From: Kingella negevensis
Lineage (GTDB): Bacteria > Pseudomonadota > Gammaproteobacteria > Burkholderiales > Neisseriaceae
Reading direction: 5' to 3'
Assembly: GCF_030177895.1 (NCBI RefSeq)
Contig: NZ_CP123448.1
Coordinates: 372,001-436,000 of the forward strand
DNA length: 64,000 nt
Numbering within the stretch: the first letter of the stretch is position 1; the number at the start of each line of letters is the position of its first letter. The translations under genes were made by a program, and so were the position numbers. The notes below the pieces were generated by a model. It worked only from the letters and a program-made list of their open reading frames with translations. It made no database searches and was not told where the DNA came from. Positions 17,030 through 24,310 of this stretch are shown piece after piece.

Positions 17030-17881
17030 TTATTGATTAGGTTGAGAAGACAGCCTGAAATGCGCCCAAACGGGTTTGCAAATGGGTGGTAATTCGGGAC
17101 ACGCGCCCAATACGCCGCCGCTATAGTCGCCGAGCCGATGAAAATCGCTGCCTGCGCTGGCGAGTAAGCCGTGGCGTTCGGCGGCGAGTGCGTAATTTAA
17201 TCTGTCGTTCAAGCTGCAACTGCCACTGTGAACTTCTATGCCTTGTCCGCCCAACGCGACAAATTCGTCAAACAGGTTGCGCCGTGCGGTGGCGGATAAG
17301 TCGTAGCGCATGGGGTGGGCGACAATGGCGATACCATTTGCGCCTGTAATCGCGGATACGGCTGCGTCTAGCTCTGCCCATTGGTGGCGGACGGACGCGC
17401 ATTTGCCGTCGCCGAGATATTTGGTGAACGCATTTTGTTTATTGCGTGCGTGTCCTTGCTGCACGAGCCAGTCGGCGATGTGGGTGCGTGAGACCATTTC
17501 TGGATTGGCGGCGAGTGTGAGTGCGCCGTCAAATGCGCCGTTGATGCCTTTTTTGGCGAGTTTATCGGCGATTTGTTGCAGGCGTTCGATGCGCCCTGTG
17601 CGGACTTGGGCGAGGAGGTTTTGTAACGTAGGGTCGGTGTCGTCAAAATCCAAGCCGACGATGTGTATGGTGCGTCCGCGCCATGTGACGGAGATTTCTA
17701 CGCCGTTGATAAATCGGATATTTTGGTGTGCGGCTTCGGCGCGTGCTTCGGCTAGTCCGCCTGTGTGGTCGTGGTCGGTTAGGGCGAGTAGTGTGCAGCC
17801 GTTTTGGGCGGCGAGTTGCACCACTTGGGTGGGGGTGAGTGCGCCGTCTGATGTGGTGGAATGGCAGTGTAAATCTATCAT
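17030..17881 (-). CDS. PHP-domain phosphoesterase (3',5'-nucleoside bisphosphate phosphatase / RnmA-like)
   Basis: A 283-residue PHP protein. The metal-binding motifs are DLHCHSTTSDGALTP (N-terminus), LLALTDHDHTGG, INGVEIS, AIVAHPMRY, and LASAGSDFH near the end. This is the YciV/RNase AM family, which hydrolyses 3'-phosphoadenosine-type nucleotides and trims RNA 5' ends. The protein reads directly from MIDLHCHS, as in the family. It precedes the GT8 gene by 10 bases. The 3' half is richer in GC than its neighbours. Confidence 0.85.
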   Translation of the reverse strand: MIDLHCHSTTSDGALTPTQVVQLAAQNGCTLLALTDHDHTGGLAEARAEAAHQNIRFINGVEISVTWRGRTIHIVGLDFDDTDPTLQNLLAQVRTGRIERLQQIADKLAKKGINGAFDGALTLAANPEMVSRTHIADWLVQQGHARNKQNAFTKYLGDGKCASVRHQWAELDAAVSAITGANGIAIVAHPMRYDLSATARRNLFDEFVALGGQGIEVHSGSCSLNDRLNYALAAERHGLLASAGSDFHRLGDYSGGVLGACPELPPICKPVWAHFRLSSQPNQ

Positions 17882-18135
17882 TGGGAGGGTCTTTGTTCGG
17901 GGTGTTGGCAGCCTGAAAGTTTTTGGTGGTTTTCAGGCTGCGTGAATGTTGGATTATTGGATTGGAAAGCTAACCTATGGCTGCCTGATGTTTCTGTGTG
18001 GAGTGTACTAAAAGTTTTGGTGCGCGGGGCACCCCCTACAACTGTGGGGTCTCACGAATCTGAAGCGCGGGTGTGGCGGCGCAACGCCACGCTCTTTCAT
18101 CTTAACGAAATGTTTTTTCAGGCTGCGATAATTAT
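17882..18135. other. Intergenic stretch with DUS and small hairpins
   Basis: Contains two DUS cores (17909-17942), a GC-rich patch with GTGGCGgcgcaaCGCCAC near 18070, and no convincing gene. The GC-rich part resembles decayed repeat DNA. Confidence 0.4.
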
Positions 18136-19464
18136 TTATTTTGCTGCCTGAAAACTGTTCGCCAAAATCTCTATCTCTTTTTCTTTTTCAGGCTGCAATC
18201 GGTTGTTTTCACTGCTGTTGAGTGGTGACCATTTGGGGTAATTTCGTGCTTTTCTTAGGCTTTCAGGCTGCGTTTGCCATGGGTTTTGTACGCTGTTTAA
18301 TATGATTTCGCTATTGGCGGCGTGTCCGCGTGTTTGCAGTATGGCGAGTAAATTCAGGCTGCGTGCGGCTAATACGGCGAGGGTTTGTTCGTCTATGTGT
18401 AGGGTTTCTACGCCGTTGATTTTGTCGGACAGGGTTTGCCAGTTGCTGGCGAAGCCGCCGATGATGCCGCCGATGGTTGCGCCTAATCCGAGTGATGTGC
18501 CGAGTGTGAGTGCATCTAATCCTAATCCGATGAGTGCACCTGCTGCTGCGCCTGTGCTGGTGCGTATGCCGTATTCTTTGAGTAGGTCGCTGTCGAATGG
18601 GTCGCGACTGAAGGCTTGTAATGCCCAGTCGCTGCTTTGGGCTTCGTTTTGGTAGAAGTGGTATAGGGAGAGCAGTTGGCGGTGTAGGTTGTGTTCGTGT
18701 TTGCGAACTTGGGTTTGTATGGTGGTTTGTAGGGCTTCGCGTTGGCTAGGGTCGGTACAAACTTGGGCGTAGGCGGCGGCTTCTATGAGGAAACGGGCGA
18801 TGTGTCGCTTGGCTTGGATGTCTAGGTTGTGCCAGTCGTTTTGGCGTGTGGCGATGAGGGTTTTCAGGCTGCTTTGGGCTTGGTTTTCGGGCAGCATGGT
18901 GGCGAGGTTGTTCCATAAGCGGATTTCGCCTTGAAAATCAAATGCTACGGTGTCAAAGCTGCTGTAAACGTGCAGGTTTCGGCGTGATAGCATGGTTTGC
19001 CATTCGCTTAAATCGCGGTTGTGCGTGAAGTTGAAAATGGGCATGACGGGTTTGGCGCACCATGATAATACGGTGAGTTCGTCTTTGTATTTGGGCAACA
19101 CGGGTTCTCGTGCGTCTATTACATATAGAGCGGTGTCGCTGGCAATGAGTTGGCGCAGGACTTTGGCTTCTTGTGAAAATTCATTTTGTGCGGCTTCGCT
19201 AGAGAGAAAGTGTTGAACGCGGTCGATACCGTCTTGTTGATTGCTGGTGTGGTCTTCTAGCCAGTCTAACACGCCGCCTGCGTCTTCTAAACCTGGGGTG
19301 TCGTATAGGCGAACGGTGTCGTTGATTTGGGCTTCTTCTACATGGCGCGTGGTGGCGGCGGCGTTTTTCACTTCGCCGAATGTGCTGTCGCGCAGCAGGG
19401 TGCGCATGAGTGAGGTTTTGCCTGTGTTGGTGTGTCCGACTACGGCTAAAAGCAGTGGATTCAT
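18136..19464 (-). CDS. Era-like GTPase with DUF3482 domain
   Basis: About 442 residues from ATG 19464 (MNPLLLAVVGHTNTGKTSLM). G1 is GHTNTGKTS and G3 DTPGLED. The usual NKxD is replaced by FNFTHNRD, as in the DUF3482 family. The C-terminal part includes a Gly-rich membrane-like stretch (TGAAAGALIGLGLDALTLGT and GLGATIGGIIGGF), suggesting membrane association. Such proteins are often paired with DUF2868 proteins; none is visible here. The role is unknown. Start chosen because G1 normally lies within the first 15 residues. The C-terminus ends in a DUS-encoded FQAAK. Confidence 0.8.
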   Translation of the reverse strand: MNPLLLAVVGHTNTGKTSLMRTLLRDSTFGEVKNAAATTRHVEEAQINDTVRLYDTPGLEDAGGVLDWLEDHTSNQQDGIDRVQHFLSSEAAQNEFSQEAKVLRQLIASDTALYVIDAREPVLPKYKDELTVLSWCAKPVMPIFNFTHNRDLSEWQTMLSRRNLHVYSSFDTVAFDFQGEIRLWNNLATMLPENQAQSSLKTLIATRQNDWHNLDIQAKRHIARFLIEAAAYAQVCTDPSQREALQTTIQTQVRKHEHNLHRQLLSLYHFYQNEAQSSDWALQAFSRDPFDSDLLKEYGIRTSTGAAAGALIGLGLDALTLGTSLGLGATIGGIIGGFASNWQTLSDKINGVETLHIDEQTLAVLAARSLNLLAILQTRGHAANSEIILNSVQNPWQTQPESLRKARNYPKWSPLNSSENNRLQPEKEKEIEILANSFQAAK

Positions 19465-19528
19465 GTGTGTTTGAATGGGGGTGTAAGGGGTTTGAATTAT
19501 AACGGCTTTCAGGCTGCCTGAAAATGGC

Positions 19529-19562
19529 AAAAACCCTGTTTCATTTCTGAAACAGGGTTTTT
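19529..19562. terminator. Strong non-DUS terminator downstream of 4.5S RNA
   Basis: AAAAACCCTGTTTC-att-c-TGAAACAGGGTTTTT, a GC-containing stem with A and T flanks. It lies about 60 bases after the mature 4.5S RNA on the minus strand and upstream of the GTPase gene. Confidence 0.85.
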
Positions 19563-19621
19563 GCCTCAACCATAAAGAAAGGAACTTTTCATGCAACTGC
19601 ACCAATCATGCAATTACAAAA

Positions 19622-19729
19622 TAAGGGTGGCGAGCCTAACCCTCGGCACTGACTTTTCCAAGTGGGCTGCTAGCTTCCGCTCCTGACCCGTTGCTCAAAA
19701 TCATCATGCGAGGAGACCCGCCGTGAAAC
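19622..19729 (-). ncRNA. ffs: 4.5S RNA (bacterial small signal recognition particle RNA)
   Basis: The minus strand contains GGGTCAGGAGCGGAAGCTAG then CAGCCC (19662-19689), the universally conserved SRP RNA tetraloop and asymmetric-loop region that binds Ffh. The flanks GGCGGGTCTCCTCGC and GAGGGTTAGGCTCGCC pair to close the long helix. A good promoter lies just upstream and a terminator downstream. The ends are estimated, to within about 10 bases. Confidence 0.9.
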
Positions 19730-19734
19730 CGTGC

Positions 19735-19762
19735 ATTATAGCGATTGGTAGAAAAATAGCAA
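19735..19762 (-). promoter_or_regulatory. Sigma-70 promoter of 4.5S RNA
   Basis: On the minus strand, TTGCTA (19762-19757), a 16-base spacer and TATAAT (19740-19735). The transcript would start about six bases downstream, matching the RNA 5' end. Confidence 0.8.
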
Positions 19763-19769
19763 GTACTTT

Positions 19770-20003
19770 TTATTCTTCGGGGTCGCTGCCGTTTTGCACT
19801 TCTAAAACGCAGCCTGAAAATTCAATCACTTCGCCGCCGCGAATTTTGGCGGTTTTGCGGGTTTCTACTTCGCCGTTGCGTAATACTTGTCCTTCGGCGA
19901 TAAACATTTTGGCTTGTCCGCCGCTTTCCACTAAGCCTGCGAGTTTGAGTAAATCGCAAAGGGCAATATATTCTTGGTCTTCTAAATAAACGGTTGCTTG
20001 CAT
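19770..20003 (-). CDS. S4-domain RNA-binding protein (YbcJ-like)
   Basis: A 77-residue single-domain protein, MQATVYLEDQEYIALCDLLK, then LAGLVESGGQAKMFIAEGQV and LRNGEVETRKTAKIRGGEVI. This is the S4 fold as in E. coli YbcJ, which binds RNA. The exact target is unknown. AAGGAAACC precedes the start. It sits between the decayed XRE gene (upstream) and the 4.5S RNA promoter. Confidence 0.85.
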   Translation of the reverse strand: MQATVYLEDQEYIALCDLLKLAGLVESGGQAKMFIAEGQVLRNGEVETRKTAKIRGGEVIEFSGCVLEVQNGSDPEE

Positions 20004-20018
20004 TTTCTAGGGTTTCCT

Positions 20019-20423
20019 TTATTTGGCGTTTTGTTCATACACGGCTAACATTTTTTGCGCTAAGGCTAATTCTCGTGCTTGCTGTGCTAAGAGTTCTTCT
20101 TGGTACTTGATGATGAGTTTGAGTTTTTCGATTTCGTGAATGAAATCTTGGCTTTCTACTGTGCCGTAAATCGTACAATCTTTATTACTATAATTGATAT
20201 TACCGCCGCGATTATCTACCCCCTGTAAATCCCCTTGTATTAAATCGAAAATATCCATTTCAAAAATCTCTGCAAACTGCTCCAATCGCAGCAGATTCAA
20301 GCGTGTTTCGCCACGTTCAATTTTGGCATAACCATTGGGCGATAAACCTAGTAAGTTTGCCAAATATTCTTGCGGCCATTTTCTTTCTTAACGCAGTTGG
20401 CGGATTTTTTCATAGGATTTCAT
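20019..20423 (-). pseudogene. XRE-family regulator interrupted by a nonsense codon
   Basis: From the ATG at 20423 the minus strand reads MKSYEKIRQLR, then TAA, then ERKWPQEYLANLLGLSPNGY and AKIERGETRL. The helix-turn-helix is clearly one domain with a single stop at codon 12, one base from a Gln, Glu or Lys codon. The rest, to 20019, is open and ends in a coiled-coil-like tail (IEKLKLIIKYQEELLAQQAR). A reinitiation product from the TTG at 20363 would lack helix 1. It is most likely inactive. Confidence 0.75.
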
Positions 20424-20575
20424 GAGGGAATCTCACTTTTCGGGTAGAAAAATACCACTTTTTGTATGTGGTAAGTTCAGGTTAAATAAAATTAAAATAT
20501 TTGCTGCCTGAAATGTATTCAAACACATTTCCTTAATCTTACCGAAATTTTCTTAATCACAAAAGGATAATCTGA

Positions 20576-21224
20576 ATGAAATTATGGTTTTCTACTGGCG
20601 TTGCAACAATTACGGTTTTAGTCTTGCTTTCAGGCTGCCAAAAAGGCGATGATGAAATGAAAAAAGAAATTAGCGTAAGTTCAAGCGCAATTAGCGGAAC
20701 AACAACGTTTGGCAGATGAAGTGAAAAATAAAGAGCGTGAAGCCAAAATGAAGGAATAACAGGCGCAACGTGAGCAAGAGTTATACGAACAGGCTAAATG
20801 AAGATGCAAAGAATGAAATGCAAGCGTTGCAGGCTGAACAGGCTTCTCAAGCGAAAGCTCAGCAAGCGAAACAGGCTGCTAAGGCAAAGGTGGCTAGTCC
20901 TAAAATTACAGAAAAGTGGTTCGTTATCCTGCAACCGTGGTTACGCAATCAGGTTATGGTGAATTGACGTTACGTGGTTCAGCTTCTGCTAAGGGATTGG
21001 AAGTTGGACGTGTGCGAGATGGTGATGAAGTTCAAGTGGTTTCTAGAACGAATAAATGTGAAGTGATTGGGAACGTTGATAGCTGCTGGGTTAAGGTTTA
21101 AATTGGTAGTATAAATGGTTATATGTTTGACGGCTATTTGAATCGTGAAGTTTTGTCTCGCGAAGAAAAACAAAATCTAACCAATCAAAATCAGGAAGAA
21201 TATGAATGTGATGTCGAGTGCTGA
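20576..21224 (+). pseudogene. Decayed lipoprotein with coiled coil and SH3-like domain
   Basis: MKLWFSTGVATITVLVLLSG then CQ is a lipoprotein signal peptide whose lipobox is encoded by a DUS (TTTCAGGCTGCC). After KKGDD-like residues the frame must shift to give EQQRLADEVKNKEREAKMKE and then NEDAKNEMQALQAEQASQAK, and again to give GYGELTLRGSASAKGLEVGR then VRDGDEVQVV and NVDSCWVKV. After a TAA, IGSINGYMFDGYLNREVL follows, completing a bacterial SH3-type fold. At least three frameshifts and two stops are present. The intact form would be an outer-membrane or periplasmic lipoprotein of about 210 residues. Confidence 0.75.
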
Positions 21225-21335
21225 TGTTAATTTTTGGACTGCTTGAGAGAAGTTTTGATAAATTGAAAGGTTATTTTAATGAAAAAAAATGGTTTTAACT
21301 GTATTTGCTGTGTTAGAACCCGTATTCACAAACAA

Positions 21336-22204
21336 CTATTTGATAAATTTTAATATTTGTGAAATATACCCTAGTTTAACAAAATTTTCAGCAGATAAAT
21401 TCGTCTGCTCAAAATCTTTTGCTAAACGTCGAGACCAACCTAACCATGCAAACGTTCGTTCTACAATCCAACGTTTGGGCAGAATATGCCAAGAAATATC
21501 TTGAATTCTCTTTGAAATCTCAACAGTTAAACCCAATTGCTCTGATACTTCACGCTCAAATGTATTCCGATAACCTGCGTCCGCACAGAAACCTTTTAAA
21601 CTCGGATAGGTCTCAAACGCTTTTTTTGCTACAAAAATACCTGCTTTTGTGTCATGAATATTGGCTGCATGAACCACAACAGACAATATAGTGAATTAAA
21701 TTTAGATTAGTACAGCGTTGCCAACTCCCTTATGTACTAGGTGTACACGGCGGTCGTTGTCGCCTTGTCCTAATCTAAATTTAATCCACTATAGATTACC
21801 CAACGTATCAACAGCTATATGTCGCTTACGACCTTTGATTTTTTTACCTCCATCAAAACCTTTATCATGTGCGCTAGAAGCTGTTTTGACACTTTGTGAA
21901 TCAAGAATGGCATAAGTTGGCATTGCTTGTTTTTGATGGATTAAACGTTTTTTTGAACCAATGCCAAAAGAATTCTATCCCATAAGCCTGATTGATTGGC
22001 TCTGCGATAGAAACTCCATACGGTTGAATAAGGTGGAAAATCATTGGGCAGCATACGCCATTGGCAACCTGTTTTGGTGATGTACAAAACGGCATTCACT
22101 AATTGACGTTTATCCCATTTGTAGTGGCGTAGCTGGTTAAAATATGGCTCAATCGCTTGCCATTGGGCATCGGTTAAGTCTGTTGGGTAGGATTTTCTAG
22201 TCAT
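21336..22204 (-). pseudogene. IS5-type transposase (orfA/orfB), split by a Correia-like element
   Basis: orfA starts at 22204 (MTRKSYPTDLTDAQWQAIEP) and ends about 87 codons later. At 21953-21947 the minus strand has A-AAA-AAC, a canonical -1 slippery heptamer. Shifting -1 continues as [20 protein letters not shown] (first catalytic Asp), then [15 protein letters not shown]. There the element at 21687-21793 introduces a stop. Beyond it, LSVVVHAANIHDTKAG, GFCADAGYR (second Asp) and WIVERTFAWLGWSRRL (Glu) complete the DDE triad. Apart from the insertion, the gene looks intact, about 254 residues as the fusion. Confidence 0.85.
21687..21793. mobile_element. Correia-like miniature element inside the IS5-type transposase gene
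   Basis: Ends TATAGTGAATTAAATTTAGA and (complement) TATAGTGGATTAAATTTAGA, interior GCGTTGCCAACTCCC and CGTTGTCGCC. Deleting it with one TA copy restores GGTAATCTATTGTCTGTT, i.e. G-N-L-L-S-V, the uninterrupted transposase. This marks the exact target (TA) and the direction of events: IS first, MITE second. Confidence 0.93.
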
Positions 22205-22715
22205 AAAGATATTTTATCATTTTTGTGAATACAGGTTCTTATTTTTATCTACTCTTGCGCTTGCAGATGATAAGCAAATGTTTCTTCGGTCGCTAGAAAG
22301 ACCTGCTAAAACAGAATTGCATACCTGTGCTGGAGGGGTTAGTGATATTGTTAATGTTGGCAATCAATATTTCGTTCTTTATATTGGTCAGAAGGAGTTT
22401 GGGAAGCGGAAATAGATGACGGAAAACATTATTGTAGTGGTAATGGTACATACTACCATATTGCCAAGTTTGTAAAAAATAATAGGCGTTATACTTTGGT
22501 TAATCCAAGCGTATTAGGAAATGTGAATATTGGGGATATTGAGAATATTACAAGAGTGTCAGATGATTTGGTTGCAGTATTGAGAACGCGTAAACTAAGT
22601 GAAAAAGATAATGTACATTATCCAAGAAATTTGCATGAAGTTCGTGTTAATCTGAGAACTGGCATGGTTTTGAATGATAATTTCATTGGACGCGCACCTA
22701 ATTACGCTAATTATG

Positions 22716-22755
22716 AAAACGCAGCCTGAAAACCCATTTTTCAGGCTGCGTTTTC
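22716..22755. terminator. DUS-pair terminator before the rpsF promoter
   Basis: AAAACGCAGCCTGAAAA and TTTTTCAGGCTGCGTTTTC around a short loop; insulates the decay zone from the ribosomal operon. Confidence 0.8.
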
Positions 22756-22786
22756 ATATCAATAAAAAATTGGTACTTAAATAGGC

Positions 22787-22815
22787 TTGTAAACCAATAA
22801 ATAGTGAATTATAAT
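22787..22815 (+). promoter_or_regulatory. Sigma-70 promoter of the rpsF operon
   Basis: TTGTAA (22787-22792), 17-base spacer, TATAAT (22810-22815), about 70 bases before rpsF. The leader then carries a stem GTCTCTcGC...GCaAGAGAC (22832-22858) and CCGTAAGG next to the ribosome-binding site, which may relate to S6:S18 autoregulation; that link is inference. Confidence 0.8.
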
Positions 22816-22888
22816 GCTGCGTTTTGCAACCTTGTCTCTCGCAATCGCATGGCAAGAGACTGTTTTTAACCAACCGTAAGGAGATAAC

Positions 22889-23260
22889 ATGCGCCATTAC
22901 GAAATCGTGTTTATCGTTCATCCTGACCAAAGCGAACAAGTAACTGCTATGGTAGAACGCTATAAAGCCATGATTGCAGAAGCAAACGGTAAAATCCATC
23001 GTTTGGAAGACTGGGGTCGCCGCCAATTGGCTTACCCAATCAACAAAGTTCACAAAGCACACTACGTTTTGATGAACATTGAAGCAACACCTGCAACAGT
23101 TGAAGAGTTGGAGACTGCTTTCCGTTTCAATGATGCAGTATTGCGTCATTTGACAATTCAAACTAAAGCTGCTGTTACTGAAGCATCTCCAATGATGCGC
23201 GAAGAAAAATCAAAAAGTTTGATTAACGAAGCAGCAAGCGAAGAAACTGCTGAAGCATAA
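22889..23260 (+). CDS. rpsF: 30S ribosomal protein S6
   Basis: A 123-residue protein starting [20 protein letters not shown] and containing [20 protein letters not shown] and the C-terminal [15 protein letters not shown], all typical of bS6. It binds the platform of the small subunit together with S18. First gene of rpsF-priB-rpsR-rplI, with a strong AAGGAG site. The acidic tail after residue 110 ([19 protein letters not shown]) is a common feature. Confidence 0.97.
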   Translation: MRHYEIVFIVHPDQSEQVTAMVERYKAMIAEANGKIHRLEDWGRRQLAYPINKVHKAHYVLMNIEATPATVEELETAFRFNDAVLRHLTIQTKAAVTEASPMMREEKSKSLINEAASEETAEA

Positions 23261-23557
23261 TTGAACAATCAATTTGAATTGACCGCTACTTTGTACAAAG
23301 TAGATACTTTGCGCTACACACCAGCAGGTGTTCCTGTTTTAGATGTGGTTTTACAGCATGAAAGCTGGCAAGAAGAAAATGGTTCGTGCTGCCAAGTTAA
23401 ATTTGAACTTCCAGCAAAAATCATCGGTCAAGATGCTCAAGCATGGCAACACAAACAAGGCAAAATGGTTTCAGTAACAGGTTTTTTAGCCCAACGAAGC
23501 CAACGAATTTTACGCCCTGTGTTGCGAATTCAACATATCACAGAATATAAAGGTTAA
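23261..23557 (+). CDS. priB: Primosomal replication protein PriB
   Basis: A 98-residue OB-fold protein: [40 protein letters not shown], and the end [20 protein letters not shown]. PriB joins PriA and DnaT during replication restart. The reading frame begins immediately after the rpsF stop (TAA then TTG), so a TTG start without spacer is the best choice; translation is presumably coupled to rpsF. Its place between rpsF and rpsR is the normal proteobacterial order. Confidence 0.93.
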   Translation: MNNQFELTATLYKVDTLRYTPAGVPVLDVVLQHESWQEENGSCCQVKFELPAKIIGQDAQAWQHKQGKMVSVTGFLAQRSQRILRPVLRIQHITEYKG

Positions 23558-23562
23558 ACGAC

Positions 23563-23793
23563 ATGGCTCGTCAAACATTTAAACGTCGTAAATTCTGCCG
23601 TTTTACAGCAGAAAAAATCCAAGAAGTGGATTACAAACAAGTAGATTTGCTAAAAGATTTCATCACTGAAAACGGCAAAATCATCCCAGCTCGTATCACT
23701 GGTACTAAAGCTCACTACCAACGTCAATTGGCAGTTGCTGTGAAACGTGCACGTTTCTTGGCGTTGTTGCCTTACACTGACCAACACAAATAA
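23563..23793 (+). CDS. rpsR: 30S ribosomal protein S18
   Basis: A 76-residue bS18: [20 protein letters not shown], then [20 protein letters not shown] and [20 protein letters not shown]. The FCRFT stretch keeps a single Cys. It partners S6 on the 30S platform. Separated by 5 bases from priB in the same operon. Confidence 0.97.
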   Translation: MARQTFKRRKFCRFTAEKIQEVDYKQVDLLKDFITENGKIIPARITGTKAHYQRQLAVAVKRARFLALLPYTDQHK

Positions 23794-23809
23794 TTAGGAG
23801 TACATAACT

Positions 23810-24262
23810 ATGCAAATTATCTTGTTGGAACGCGTTGCTGGTTTGGGCAACTTGGGCGATGTAGTAAGTGTAAAAAATGGTTACGCTCGCAATTTCTTGA
23901 TTCCTACTGCAAAAGCTAAGCGCGCTACTGAAGCAAACTTGAAAGAGTTTGAAGCTCGCCGTGCTGAATTGGAAGCAAAACAAGCAGCGATTTTGGCAGA
24001 TGCTCAAGCGCGTCAGGCTAAATTGGACGGTCAAACAATCATTGTTGCTCAAAAAGCTGGTGTTGATGGTCGCTTGTTCGGTTCTGTTACTAATGCAGAC
24101 ATCGCTGATGCAATTAAAGCAACTGGCATTGAAGCAGCTAAAGCAAACGTACGTTTGCCAGAAGGTCCTTTCAAAGCTGTTGGTGAATACGAAGTTGAAG
24201 TGGCATTGCATGCAGATGCTGTAGCAACAATCAAATTGGTTGTTGTTCCTGCTGCTGAATAA
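23810..24262 (+). CDS. rplI: 50S ribosomal protein L9
   Basis: A 150-residue bL9. The N-terminal domain is [20 protein letters not shown] then [16 protein letters not shown], followed by the long connecting helix ([20 protein letters not shown]) and a C-terminal rRNA-binding domain ([20 protein letters not shown]). Last gene of the operon, TTAGGAG before the ATG, followed by a terminator. Confidence 0.97.
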   Translation: MQIILLERVAGLGNLGDVVSVKNGYARNFLIPTAKAKRATEANLKEFEARRAELEAKQAAILADAQARQAKLDGQTIIVAQKAGVDGRLFGSVTNADIADAIKATGIEAAKANVRLPEGPFKAVGEYEVEVALHADAVATIKLVVVPAAE

Positions 24263-24272
24263 TATGTAAATT

Positions 24273-24310
24273 AAAAAGCAGCCTGAAAATTATTTTTCAG
24301 GCTGCTTTTC
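24273..24310. terminator. DUS-pair terminator between rplI and xseA
   Basis: AAAAAGCAGCCTGAAAAT and ATTTTTCAGGCTGCTTTTC between convergent genes. Confidence 0.85.

Larger units (their letters stand above)
21316..22238 (-). mobile_element. IS5-family (IS427-like) insertion sequence, interrupted by a Correia-like element
   Basis: Inverted ends GAACCCGTATTCACAAA (left) and GAACCTGTATTCACAAA (right, complement) with a TTA target duplication. The transposase is on the minus strand. Without the 105-bp net insertion the element is about 818 bp, normal for this group. The inserted gene is the secreted-protein pseudogene around it. Confidence 0.88.
21279..22729 (+). pseudogene. Secreted hypothetical protein, frameshifted and split by an IS5-type element
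   Basis: Joining the flanks across the IS (one TTA copy kept) gives MVLTVFAVLFLSTLALADDK, a signal peptide, then QMFLRSLERPAKTELHTCAG and onward. The ATG at 21280 followed by eight A (seven would keep frame) suggests a homopolymer slip at the start. A further frameshift near 22385 is needed to reach WSEGVWEAEIDDGKHYCSGN. The intact region to the stop at 22729 contains LVNPSVLGNVNIGDIENITR and HEVRVNLRTGMVLNDNFIG. The precursor would be about 170 residues, exported, of no recognised family. It ends in a DUS. Confidence 0.7.

Noticed and set aside
18046..18100. GC-rich hairpin after the PHP gene as a small RNA gene
   Set aside because: No promoter, weak stem and no recognisable RNA family.
21419..21691. 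Plus-strand frame of 90 codons inside the IS
   Set aside because: Antisense to the transposase; no independent support.
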